Below the pieces are notes generated by a model. It was not told the origin of the DNA and did not search any database. It worked only from the letters and a program-made list of their open reading frames with translations. From the NCBI GenBank assembly GCA_021234155.1, contig JAJEKV010000054.1, positions 4,697,962-4,761,961 of the forward strand: a DNA stretch of 64,000 bases, read 5' to 3'. Position numbers and translations under genes: made by a program. Below are positions 47,792-58,902 of the stretch, piece after piece. How positions within the stretch are numbered: position 1 is the stretch's first letter; every line of letters starts with the position of its first letter. Origin of the DNA: Isoetes taiwanensis (Eukaryota > Streptophyta > Lycopodiopsida > Isoetales > Isoetaceae).

Positions 47792-47932
47792 AATATTCGA
47801 GGTTATTAATGGCTGCAATAAATGCTTTATAATCAATGAATGCATACTGTACACGTGTCATGCTTTAGGAATTTTTAAGGAACAAAATAGGGGAGAACAG
47901 AAATTAGACACTCAATTACATAGGAAGGATAA
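47792..47932 (+). repeat. Left terminal inverted repeat of the tyrosine-recombinase element
   Basis: From AATATTCGAGG through TTAATGGCTGCAATAAATGC, TATAATCAATGAATGCA, AATTTTTAAGGAACAAAATA and GGGAGAACAGAAAT to ATAGGAAGGATAA, this aligns with the reverse complement of 51293-51425. A third, more diverged copy is at 58343-58500 in the same orientation. Confidence 0.85.
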
Positions 47933-48207
47933 TTTTCTATGACATTCCTGTGACACTTGGTAGGGCTAGTGCCAGCTGTCCTAGCTAGTGCCATCTGGCA
48001 GTGCTTGTGCCAGCACCAAAATTACATTCACCAAAATTACATTCACCAATACATTCAAAATTACAATTCACCAATACATTCACTTTCGATTCAAAATTCC
48101 AGTTTCCATTCAAAATTTGCAGTGCTTCAAGCAATCTGCAATTGATTACAAGTTTCATTAAAAAAAAAGAAGTTTCAATTGCCATTAAAGGCATTCAACA
48201 AGTTTTA

Positions 48208-50168
48208 TCAGATAAACTTATCAGAATTACAAGATTGCCCATGATATTTGTGGAGTGCATCTTTGATCTGACTGGCATCAGTGCACTGAATGAACAAACA
48301 GTTGCTCACACTTCCTAAGAAGGAAAATCCAGAAACGTGCTGCAGAGAATTACCAGTGACAAGAGTTTTTGACGATGGGATTTTCAAATCCAATAGAGCT
48401 TCATCAGAAATACCCTCATAGAAACTAGCATTTTCTTTGTCATTTCCAAAACCTGGAGCCTTAGAAACACAAATTGCTAGCATAGCAATTTCCTTCCCCT
48501 TAACTGAACTTGACTCCTTCACAAATACTTGCTGACCGTAACTGTCATTTGGATCAACAGCAACCAAAACACGAGATGGAGCAGAAGATGAACCAGCGCA
48601 ATCATTGATTTGTTTCTTCTCAATTTCAGCAGCTAACACTGATTCATAAGTCCTCGGAGCACCAGTTTTAGTAACTGGATTAGAGATAATGGACATAGCA
48701 GCACGCATCTGAATATCTTTCGTCCTGTCATACCTAAGAAACAAAAATTATGAACAAATTATAACATTATACAATCAGAAATTACTTTTCAGAAATTACA
48801 CAATCAATTTACTTTTCATACGCTTCAAGTGATCGATGCCCTGTGATTCTCATACCGACCTCAGCAGGAACACTTGCCATCGCCAATCGTGTAACAGTTG
48901 CAACGCGTCCAGATTTATTCGAGATCTCCCCATGATTAATTAAAGACCCCATTGTCTGAAGCCAAGATTTTATCATCTTCAGTCCAACTTTATTGGTGGA
49001 ATACCAGACCTGAAAAGCAACAATTAGTAATAAAAGTTGAATCTCAACCTAAGCAATAACATAAAAAAATTCAAACTACTTACATTTCCAGCAGGCCTGT
49101 TGATAGAAGTCAGAAACAAACTCCTAGGTTCATCATTATCTTTGGCAGGCATATGCCTAACATATTGCTTAAAAGTCATCACAAAATCTGCCTCATGCGT
49201 GCGAACAGGCTCCCTAAAATGACTGCTATCATATCTTGTTGCAGTTACCTGATAATTCTTACTCTCCCTCTCACTGTATTCTATAAACTCACCACAGTCA
49301 TCACTGCCAAGAGAAAGATCAGTATCTAGCAAATTATAAAGTTCTGTCGCTGCCCTAATCCCAAACCTTGAACAAAGGTAAAAACACAGACGTTTCTGAC
49401 AGCCACGATTAAATGTCATCTGATGATCCACATCTGCTAACAAATCCCTTTCTAAACTGAAACTGATAGAAGGTGCCCTAACAGTCTTAGTCCCAACACC
49501 TTGCACCCTAGATCTCCTGGCAGCTAACACAAAAGCATACGTAGCTCTAGTAAAGATTTCATTTGTAATTATATTAAACCTCACTTCCTGATTGCCTGTC
49601 TCTCCAATCCTTTTCTCTTGATGCTTCCTGATCATTCTTCCAATAGCCCTGTATAAAACACTAAGGCTGCAAACACAAACAGTCAGCATAAAACCAAATT
49701 AAAAAATTGCATAAAAAAGTTACCTGCCAGCGGGATACAGATCTCCATTCTTCTTTTTCACTTGAAGCATGAATTTCACCAGCATATCATATCTTCGATA
49801 GGAACACTAGTATCAAGACCAAATGCCTTCCTCCAATTATCAAAACGTTTTGTGGCCCAAATAGAGACCCCAATAGACCTATCCCGACCACCAGATTCTA
49901 ATTCCTTTATCAGTTCTTCATCCAAAGTTAAAAACTCATCCTTATCCTTATTGTCCACATTATACCAATCACTGTCCTTTACTTCAGCAGCAAACTCATC
50001 AATCTTATCAGAAGGAAAGGCTTCCAAAAACATATCAACGTCTTCAGTAACTTCCTCCTCATCAACACCAGAAAGAATGGCAAAGGAATGCCACGTCTCA
50101 GCAGCCATGTGATCATCTATGGCACTCTGATAATCTATAGCACCTAGCTGATCTATAGAAGCATCCAT
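48208..50168 (-). CDS. Crypton-like tyrosine recombinase (DUF3504 type), one small frameshift
   Basis: Four exons on the minus strand, 50168-49724, 49666-49084, 49009-48813 and 48733-48208, join in consistent phase with GT/AG introns. Setting aside one lesion they give about 581 residues. The N-terminal part has an acidic segment, then a core-binding-like stretch (SIWATKRFDNWRKAFGL). The catalytic domain shows the first arginine in FGIRAATELYNLL (about R251), the second in SGRVATVTRLA (about R376), H399 in ITGHRSLEAYEKY and the nucleophile Y408 in KYDRTKD. A lysine stands where the H of the H-x-x-R box is expected. About 170 residues follow the tyrosine, with no domain I recognise. The lesion is a 5-bp tandem duplication of GATAT near the end of exon 1 (about 49780), which shifts frame. 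The start at 50168 is preferred because the upstream in-frame part is hydrophobic and unlike the family. Such proteins cut and rejoin DNA through the tyrosine. Confidence 0.75.
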
Positions 50169-50966
50169 CTTTACAGGCCAGACAAAGAACAGAACCTTAT
50201 AAGCGATAATGTTCACAAAGAAAAATAAAAAGGCCATGAAAACAAGGTATTTAGCCATCACAGACCGATCTACACGCGAAATATTAGGGATAACGCAAAA
50301 AGCTCAAGATAGAAGCACAAAGTTTTGCACGGAACATACTAATCTGCATAGCAAATAAGTGGATATACATAAGAAAGGTCGGGATAGGCTTGCAAGAAAG
50401 CACAAAAGCAAGAAAGAAAGGTCGGGATAGCCTTGCATGTTACTCCAACAGACAGAACTGTAAAAAAAGCACACGGATCAGTAATGTTTCTCGTAGAAAC
50501 ATGGAAAAATAACAAGAACTCGTGATTTTACCTGAAGATTTCGCCAAAATAGCAAGATCTTTCGCAAGAAATGATACTCTACAGTTGCATGTACCTCCAG
50601 GCGACAAAATCTGCAAGAAAAACATGTTAGGACGCATGATTTCACAAAAATCATGTCAAAATCGAATGATCATCATCAAAATCGAAAGATAATCATAGTA
50701 AACCTCTGAAAATACTGTCAGAAACTGCTGAATCAACACAAAAGATGCTGGCGCCACTGAAAATGCTCCAAACTCGAGGCACTACCGCCAAAATCAACAC
50801 CAGACGGTCCGCAACACACAAAAATATGATCCAGCAAGCAAAAAAGTCGACGAGGAAGCTAAGCGGCTAACGGACCGCCATAGCCGACCTCGCCATAGCC
50901 AAAAATGTGGAGACTGTCCAAAAATTTTGTCCCTAACATTTCGTCCCAAAATTCGGCCACACGTGC

Positions 50967-50993
50967 GAAATGTGGCCTACCCCTAACATTTCG
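50967..50993. repeat. Inverted repeat arm, partner at 46530-46555
   Basis: GAAATGTGGCCTACCCCTAA plus CATTTCG is the reverse complement of the left arm with one extra C. A further CCTAACATTTCG string occurs upstream at about 50933. It sits directly beside the large GC-rich foldback. Confidence 0.7.
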
Positions 50994-51000
50994 AGGGGGA

Positions 51001-51098
51001 ATGTTCGGGCATAGGCCATTACGCGGGGTGCGGCCAGTGGCTCGCCCTCCGGGCTCGCCAAGTGGCCTTACCCCGCGTAATGGCCTACGCTCGAACAT
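51001..51098. repeat. GC-rich foldback hairpin (98 bp)
   Basis: ATGTTCG and TAGGCCATTACGCGGGGT on the left pair with ACCCCGCGTAATGGCCTA and CGAACAT on the right. Weaker pairing (GGCCAGTGGCTCGCC against GGCTCGCCAAGTGGCC) continues inward to a CTCCG loop. This would form a near-continuous stem of about 45 bp. It lies upstream of the recombinase gene, inside the right terminal repeat. Confidence 0.8.
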
Positions 51099-51292
51099 TA
51101 CCCCTAACGTAATATCGGCCAAACATTCATTACATTCCGTAATGCACGCCTGTCAAGATTCTGGGTATAAGTTTTCTCGGTGGCGCACTCGCGGCTCTGC
51201 CACTCGTGCACTGCCTCGTCTGGCAGAGCCACCTTGAAAAATTATATGTCAGAATCTTTTCCAGATGTGTCTTCCATAGTACATAACCAATA

Positions 51293-51425
51293 TAATCCTT
51301 CCTATCTAATGCAGTGTCCATTTCTGTTCTCCCTTATTTTGTTCCTTAAAAATTCTTAAAACATGGCACGTGTGCACTCATTGATTATACGGCATTTATT
51401 GCAGCCATTAATAAACTCGAATATT
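51293..51425 (-). repeat. Right terminal inverted repeat of the tyrosine-recombinase element
   Basis: In reverse it reads like the left repeat at 47792-47932, with single-base changes and an 8-base gap near TGCACACGTG. Beyond it, TATGGCGGCCATTAATGAAC and TCGAATATTTCGTGA units form the right subterminal array to about 51530. Confidence 0.85.
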
Positions 51426-51530
51426 TCGTGAGTCGTGACGTTAGATGTCAGGGCATGTATGGCGGCCATTAATGAACTCGAATATGGCATTTATGGCGGC
51501 CATTAATGAACTCGAATATTTCGTGATGTT

Positions 51531-53300
51531 GAGTTGTTGAGTTCTGGATTTGATGCAGACCCCAAAGAAACAGAGCCCTGCCTCCGGCAGAAAAAGGGTG
51601 GTAGGCTCGTGTAGAATAGCCCTACCTGAAATGGCACTGCCAGATTTGGGCAGTTGGAATTCTTCCTCCGATTCCCTCTGTGCCTATTCAAAACCCAAAA
51701 ATCTCCCTAGATTGGATGCAATTTCTGGATCAAACTATGTCCAAATCATTCTGAAGACTTCAATTCCTTTGTGCTCATTTCTTCTGCATTGCCGGAGCAC
51801 CAGAATGGGCTTCACGTGAAGAGGGCACAGATTTGATCATGGCGTGTAGGTTATGGCAGGATTTTCCTATTGGGCACCCAAGTCCGGCGCTCGCCAGGCT
51901 TTCAGCAACATAACCCACCTCTATCTCGCATCAAAACTGACCCAGAGTCAGGGATGGCTTGCCAAACCATTTAAGTTCTTTTCTAGCTAGAACGATATCA
52001 GCCTTGTGTGCTCAGGTTCACAGGCCAGCCTAACCAAAGTATCAACAAAGGACCATTCCTCCAAATTAAGGTCTTACTATAGTAAGTTCATCCTCTGATT
52101 TGCATTGGCCGCTAGTGAAGATCTCAAAGAATCCAATAGAAGCTGGAGCAATCGATGTATCGCTGCCACCACCGAGCCACTTGATTGCGCAGCAGGGTAA
52201 GTATACTCTATTTTTTTTCTTGAAGTGCCCTGTATTTAGTTCTCTGTTTCAATTCAATCCATTCAATTTCGAACCATAGCAGCCATAGATTGCGGCCAGG
52301 AACAGAATCTCATAGCTAGAAATTTTTCTAGGGTTCAGAACCTATAAATATGCTTGTGTTGTGGCGATGGAGGTTTGATTAGATAGATCCATTCACGCAG
52401 CAATGATTTTCGGGCTTCTGAGTTGTTGTTGGACGAATCATCATTCAAAGAGCCATTGGGAGTTTTCGGCTGTTTTCTTGCAGGTGATCTCATGCCCGTT
52501 TGGGTCTATGAAGATTTATGCAGGCGATTGAGGTTACTTCAGTATTTGATTGCAGAATCTAGAAGGGATGATGTTTGTGTAAATGGGTTGCATAAACATA
52601 TGTACAAAGCTAATAAAAGAGCACCAGAAAGCTGTTTTCTTTGTTGTTAATCAGTCATGGAATTTCTGCATTTATTGCGGTGCAAGGCAATGCCAAATTG
52701 CCAATATCTCTTCTTAGATGTTTAAGACTATAAAGCGGACAGAGCTTCTTCATACATAGGCATGTAGCGAATTTAGATACAGAGGCAAAACCCAAGTCGG
52801 ATTTGAGCGGACTATGACCCAATTTGATGCAAGAATGGATTTACTAGAGATTGCTTCCCTGTGATCTAGATTTCAAAGCAGATGCTCACCCTGCAGCAAA
52901 AAGGGCTCAGAAAGAAAAGTAGGCCTGGGTTTTGAAGTAGAAGGATAGGCTATGGGCTGAAGGGCTGAAGGTTTTCACAACGGCAAGGCAGGAAAAAAAA
53001 ACGACGGGATCATAAGAAGATTTTTTTCCTCAAAAGTCCCTTCTGTACAAACCCCAATCCTTTAATTCGTTGATTCCCTCCATTCCGTTCCAAAAGCATT
53101 TCATCTGGTGGATACGACAACCATCACTAGATTAGGGGAAGGATACGGTTCTCCAGATACGGTTCCTGGATTAGTTTGAAGAAGCAAATAGGGGAAGAGG
53201 GGGAAAAAGGCCCTTTTTTGCATGGAAAAAAAGAAAAAACCCTTGGGACCTATATAATGCATCCAAATGAGGAATCCAAGCAAAATAGTTTTGTAAATTA
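51531..53300. other. Spacer with unrecognised open frames
   Basis: Plus-strand frames at 51550-51819 (containing LPEMALPDLGSWNSSSDSL) and 52423-52650 have ordinary composition but match no family I know. They might be exons of an unrecognised or dead gene. Nothing else is supported. Confidence 0.25.
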
Positions 53301-53305
53301 AAGTT

Positions 53306-53349
53306 ACAAGAAATTTATTGCGGCGGCCAAGACCGCCACGAACATTTCT
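53306..53349 (-). repeat. 44-bp GC-palindrome module, copy 3 (mutated stem)
   Basis: Same 44-bp unit as at 25.77 and 46.58 kb, in reverse. Three transitions have weakened the stem (TTGCGGCGGCC pairing with GACCGCCACG), as expected for decay of CpG sites by methylation. Confidence 0.8.
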
Positions 53350-53454
53350 TTTGTCCAACTCTTCTTAAATAAGGTTTGATATTAAGCCAAAATGATCACA
53401 GTTCTGAACCTGCAAAATTGATTGAACTAGATGAATCTAAGCTTGGAAGTTTCC

Positions 53455-53760
53455 ATTTATTTTTTTTTTTGAGGGTACGAAGTTATGATTTTCTATTAAT
53501 AAAAAGTGGTCCAAGACCTTATTACAAAGTGGCCCAAATGGCCTTATAGGAAGAAGTAGCACATGGTCACCAGATAGAAAGCATCAGTTTCATAAAAAAG
53601 CAGCTATCAGGCTAAGAAAGCACCATATAATAATGTCTGTGTACTCTGATTGAAGCAGCTTCAACCTCTTCCCTATCATTTACAAGAGGATATAAGCCTC
53701 TCCTCTCGTCTCATCCAGTACTAAGGGACTTGGTCCTCTTCCAACCATATCAAGTACTAT
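53455..53760 (-). mobile_element. Probable LINE 3' end, minus orientation
   Basis: A T tract is followed by GAGGGTACGAAGTTATGATT, TTCTATTAATAAAAAGTGG, TCCAAGACC and TTATTACAAAGTGGCCC. On the minus strand this reads as a 3' end with a poly(A) tail of the kind common in plant L1-type LINEs. No RT coding sequence was found, so it is 5' truncated. Confidence 0.4.
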
Positions 53761-54589
53761 GGGAAGTCCGCTACATTAGTGGAGCCCTACTAGAAACATG
53801 CATCCAGACTATGAAGCATACTCCCAAAATATATTCCTGGAAGCATAGATTTTTCAGCATGGATAACTTGACTAGAAGTGCACTCTTAAAAGTTCACTCT
53901 CTTCTCCCATCCATAATACTATAGGAGATGTAAACCCTTTCCATCAGTACATCCCTGCTAACTTGAAGCATGCCCCGAAAGATTAAAGCAAAAAAATACA
54001 TTACGTACTAAGGAGAACTCCCTCCATCTTCTCATAAATGAGGTACTACGAGTGGTTCTCAAAGGATGTACATCTCCATATTTTCCAGAATAATGATAAA
54101 CATCTGATAACCTGCCAAATACATCTTTTACATCTGAAGAGTTTGTTTTATACTTATTTCCAATGTCTTATATATGGCATTGTGTGGAAACATTTCACCT
54201 GCACACAGGAGCAAAATATTTTGTGTTCATACTGCATTTTCTAAGTGATGATCCAATTCCTTTATTCTTTCCAAGGAGGTTTCATTACTTGATTGCAGAA
54301 GTCCACCACAAACATTTTTCTTTCCCAATCCCTCTGGTTTCATATCCTCTATCCATGTCTTCGCATCCTTTGTCTACTCATTTACAGCATGAAATTCGTC
54401 TGGTAGTGAACATGTATCAATTTGTCTGAGAACAAACTTGTATAATCTAAGAACACACAGGACTTCAACCTGCACTATTGCCTCGTGCTCCGTGGGTGTT
54501 GTAATCGACAACCATTGGGAGTCCCACTAACTCGATTTTTCCATTGAGAATCTCAACTATGAATCTCCTTTGAGAATAAGATTACATAA

Positions 54590-56020
54590 GCCCTTCCCAA
54601 TTGTTCTTTTATGGTGCGTTATCCTTCATCCGGCAGCTCATCTATGCGGATGATGTGGACCTCTTGTCCCATACACCAGAGGGCATGCAGGCACACCTAG
54701 ATGCCCTGGACACATTCTGCCAGGCGACGGACATGCGTGTCAACCTGGCCAAGACTAAGGTGGTCCTCATATCCTCCTCACGTCATCCAGCACCTCCGCG
54801 CTCACTTATCAAGGACAGATGGTGGAGGTCACACCCAGCTACAAGTACCTGGGGGTGGAATTTCCGTCCTCAATGTATTGGGATGTATCCATTAAGCCTT
54901 GAATTGAACGAGGTTGGAAAGCGCCAGACGCAAATGCAAAACAATAGTCACAAGGCGTAGCCAGTATGACCTGGGGCCACCAATCACATTTGTTCCGCAC
55001 CTTTGGTGGAGCCGGTTCTTACGTGTGGGGGTCGAGGTGTGGGGCCCGATGGTGTCTTTGGCGACTTGGAACGACTTAGAGCGGGCCGGAAGGCATTTTG
55101 GCGGGCACTTGGGGTCAAGCCCTCGGTTCCATATCGGATCTTGTTGCGGGAGAGGCGAGGATTCATGCCCCCGCAACATCGCGCCCCTCGATATACACAT
55201 TGTTTATTTCGAAGGTGGCCCGGCATGGGCGACACTTTCGGCTCCCGCGCAACTTCTGCCAGTAGCGATGAGCCCGCGAACGACTCGGGGCTTGTTGGAA
55301 GGACAAGAGAGCCCGGTGGCTGGCGCTGGAGGCGTGACTCACATAGGTGCGTCCGGTGCACCTGAGGCACCCGGCCCGGGATAAGAGGGGGTACTTGGAC
55401 TCTTGTTTCACAGGGAAGCTCGGGACCATCATGCTGGAACGGTAAAGATGGCACACTACAAGCGACACATAAACCCCACCACGGTTCGAGGCCCACAGCT
55501 CTACTGCGTTCTCGGTTGCCCATGAAGAAGCGAAGGATCATCGCATCCATTCGAGCGAGGGGCCCACCATCTTCGGCAGGAGACGTCGATGGGTTGGAGA
55601 GCCGCGCCCGGGGCGAGCTTTGTCGGTGTTTACTGCCCGGGGTTGTTGAGGATGAAAGACATGCCTTCCAGAGCTGTCCAGCCTATAGTCAGATTCGGGC
55701 TCGCTACATTCTCTTGGTGTGACATGGTCTGCCCCTGCACGAGCTACTCAGTACACTGTCAGTTCGATCCCTTGGCTCCTACCTCCAGGAGGTTTTGGAT
55801 CTGCGGACTCACCTCTGCCCCCGGGCGCCTATCTGAGGTGCCGGGAATTCATGTGTATATGTATATTTGTATAGCTGCCAGCATGCTTGTTGCTGCGACG
55901 GTTTTTCCCTCCTAAAGGGGGTTTAATCCGGGTAGCAACGGGCTTGCTGCACCCGTGTAATTTGGGTCCCATAGGCCGATTGGCCTCCGCGGACGATAAA
56001 AGAACCTTCCTTCCTTCCTT
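54590..56020 (+). pseudogene. LINE reverse-transcriptase remnant with (TTCC)n tail
   Basis: Frame 54601-54960 contains IYADDVDLLSHTPEGMQAHL, the YADD catalytic motif of reverse transcriptases (about 54643-54654), then DMRVNLAKTKVVL. After 54.8 kb the frame changes repeatedly and stops accumulate. Later frames (54914-55384, 55516-55722) correspond to the C-terminal part, including an AFQSCPAYSQIRARY-type segment (VEDERHAFQSCPAYSQ). The element ends with GGTTTTTCCCTCC, GGGGGTTTAATCCGG, GGCCTCCGCGGACGATAAAA and CTTCC repeats. The 5' half (endonuclease and fingers) is missing, as usual for 5'-truncated LINE insertions. Confidence 0.75.
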
Positions 56021-58342
56021 CAATAAGTCTAGAATGCAACCCGCAATAACATTCAATAACTTAATAACAAACTACAAATGAAAATGTCCAAATTGCTAAA
56101 AACTTGTAGGAACTATAACTTGAAGTAACTTCTTTAAAGTTTGTTTGCTATTGACATTTACAAAGTAATATACGCAATGTCATGAAACCCTAAAGTTATT
56201 ATTTTGCTCCACTAGACACTAATTTCAAGGCTTGCTCCTACTTTGCTACCAAATGATCTAAGTTTTCCATGTCTTTCAAAACTTGGTCATGTTATCTTGC
56301 ATAAATAATATGCAAGCATTAATATGTTACATCTAAGTTGAGAATCTTAACTTTGTAATATGTATTTCTAAGGCTATACAAAGTTAGTTACAACTATGGT
56401 ACCACATAGTAAATAAATCAGTTCCCAAGAGTATTACATAAGTATTATAGAGTAGGGCATGCATGTGAATAAATAGTAAATTGAAGAACTAGCAAAAATA
56501 TCTCTTAATTCTAGACTTCATAAAGCTATAGTCTCACATTTCTACATCAAGCATACAAATCCTTGGAAGCACAGATAATAGTGATGATTTTCCAGATCGA
56601 CCTGTAAGCATCGAATGGTTTATTGGTAGTCTTGGATCCACTATATATAAAGACAATCCTTGTTTACTGCAATGTCTTTTGTCCAATGCCTTTTCTCCAA
56701 CTGTAGCTTTTCAACCATGGCAGATAATGTAGAAGGCAATTCAACAAAGGTGAAGACAGTGCTACACTGACTTTGGTCTTTCATGAATTATGTTAGCGAA
56801 GAAGCAGCTATATGTGAAAACCAAGTTCCTCAGCTCTTCCTACATTTACGAGAAAGGCATATTCAATTACTATTTAATATCAATGCTTTACACCAAACAA
56901 TTAACACTTAACACTTAATGGCTTCATATCCATACTTCTAAAATAGACAGTCTTTGGTACTCTTAGATGCAACCTTGATTTGCTCCTTCCTTTTGCACCT
57001 TTATCACTATAAAATGCATCTACAGCAGAATGAATTCAATTTCCAAAGCAGATCGAAAATATCATCTTAACTATTTGAGGTACCAAGAATGCCAAAGAAA
57101 TTCATTGGAAAAGAAAGGGCAAAGAAAAATGAGCTCCTTCTATGCAATCAAATTGAATACCCTATGGGTTCATAAAACTGGATCCTGGACTTGCTCGCAA
57201 AGCTTGCTTGCAAACTGGCAATCTCGGATTCCCCAACATCTATCACACGGTCATGGCAGCTATGACATTGATGCAGAGGAGCGACTTCGAATGCATCTGT
57301 TACCCGCCTCAATCTTCTCTTCAACAGAAAGGCAAAAAATTAGGGCAATGAAGCATATGACATTCACAAAATAAAAGGGCAACTATGGCGTAAGAAGGAA
57401 GCATAAAGCCGTAGATTTATTGCCTCCAGTAGATTCGCAGAAGCAAAATGCCAGTTGCATCTAACTGGTGCCAGTTGTTGGAAGAAACTGGCTCTCACGA
57501 AAGAAGAGCCAGATTAGGCATGGCAAATGCAGAGCAGGCCATAGCAAGCTAGTCTGACCAGCAAATCCACAGAGGCCATTGGAATAGGTCAAATAAATAT
57601 GGCAAATCTGGCAATTATGCCCTGTTCACATGCATAAAAATGAAAAAATGCCGGCTGCAAAGCGGCATGACATCCTAAGCAGTGCTACAGATTTCATAGC
57701 AGTGCTGCAAATTGTTTTGCCGTTTTGCGTACACCCATCAACGAAACTGCAGTAGCTAGAAGAGAAATCAGTTCTGCTGCACCGCTGGTCACGCCCACCT
57801 CCATCACTGCTGCTATTCTAGAAGCTCATGTGAATCTTACATAATTGATTACAAATATTCCATCGAAGAATGGTCGAAATCCAGCATAACCTCAAGCTGC
57901 AAATCCTTATTGATAGACTTATGGCAATGGCAAATCTAGAGCAATAGAATTTTGCAAGTAAGATGTAATTATCAAGCAAAGCCTCTGCAATGTATAAGAC
58001 AGCATGGAAAAGGAAGTGGTTGGAATCACAAATCCAACCAAAAAAGATTGCTCGCTTCTGGCTAAAAAAGCCAGAGTCCAAAACTTTAGCTGATATCTAA
58101 TGTGAACTACATTTTAACAGTGCCATGCTAGAACAAAACAAAATTGGCACCAGTCCGGGTAGGAATCATCCGGCAAACAGCATTCGTCGAGTCTTCATTG
58201 CAGCCACAGTGCTTGGGCTGAGGAGCAGAATACTCCGCTGGATCTGGATCCAACTTCCCCAAATCCGGCAAAACTGGGCAAAAACGGGGGCGCAGGTTTG
58301 TCTTTTATTTTTCGTTTATTTTTCGACTGGTCTCAGGGCTTG
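56021..58342. other. Spacer without a recognised gene
   Basis: AT-rich. Frames at 57030-57374 (plus), 57818-58081 (minus) and 58125-58343 (plus) show no recognised domain. Confidence 0.3.
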
Positions 58343-58500
58343 ATGCCCGCCATAAATGCCATAAATGCACCATGTCATATGCTCATAATTAGATGCCCGC
58401 CATAAATGCCATGAATGTAACGTGTCATGCGATGGTAATTTTTAAGGAAGAAATTCGATGAGAACAAAAATTGGATACTGCATTACAATAGGAAGGATAA
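58343..58500 (+). repeat. Third copy of the tyrosine-recombinase element terminus
   Basis: GATGCCCGCCATAAATGCC occurs twice, then CGTGTCATGCGATGGTAATT, TTTAAGGAAGAAATTCGATG, AGAACAAAAATTGGATACTG and ATAGGAAGGATAA follow in the same order as in 47792-47932. No recombinase sequence follows, so it is a solo end or the edge of a non-autonomous relative. Confidence 0.7.
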
Positions 58501-58766
58501 ACACCTATTACCCACCCCATGTTTCCCACACTTCTCTTCCCATAGTTCTTGGATTCTCTTGAAGACCCATAACTAAAAATTCAATGGTCCTAAACAGAAA
58601 GTCCTTAGAATTGCTTGCATCAAATATAACTCCTTCTATATGCACTAACATTCAGAACATTCCAACACCAACATCAATGGATTGTTTATTAGAAATTTTT
58701 TCATCTTGAAATGCCCAATGAATTTAGAAAAAAAACACCTTCACTAGGTTCATGCCATGACAAAAA

Positions 58767-58902
58767 CATGTTCAGAATACTGGGGGGTTCTAACCGACAC
58801 CAAGCCAGTAAACAAAAAATGTTCACGACAATTGTTCAGAATACTTGGGGGTTCTAACTGACACCAAGCCAGTAAAGAGAAATGTGCGATAAATTTCTTG
58901 TA
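58767..58902. repeat. Direct repeat pair ending in a palindrome-less copy of the 44-bp module
   Basis: TTCAGAATACTGGGGGGTTC through ACACCAAGCCAGTAAA occurs at about 58770-58820 and again, slightly changed, at about 58837-58876. The second copy runs into AGAAATGTGCGATAAATTTC plus TTGT (58879-58902). This equals the outer parts of the 44-bp module with the GC palindrome reduced to GCG. Confidence 0.65.

Larger units (their letters stand above)
47045..51530 (-). mobile_element. Tyrosine-recombinase (Crypton-like) element with long terminal inverted repeats
   Basis: The approximate 4.5-kb element is defined by a four-exon tyrosine recombinase on the minus strand (48208-50168). Inverted repeats lie at 47792-47932 and 51293-51425, which I judge close to 90 percent identical by eye. 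Outside them lie arrays of TTAATGGCCGCAATAAATGC-type units on the left (47063-47306 and 47590-47830) and a shorter array on the right (51385-51520). Exact outer ends and any target-site duplication could not be fixed. Classical Cryptons carry a DUF3504 tyrosine recombinase but generally lack long terminal inverted repeats, which makes this arrangement notable. A GC-rich island (47314-47536) and a foldback (51001-51098) are embedded in it. Confidence 0.65.

Noticed and set aside
50169-50261. Start of the recombinase at 50261 with a membrane segment
   Set aside because: The hydrophobic upstream stretch is unlike recombinases; the ATG at 50168 gives a conventional soluble N-terminus.
54984-55550. 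188-residue minus-strand frame
   Set aside because: It lies antisense to the decayed LINE and results from locally high GC content.
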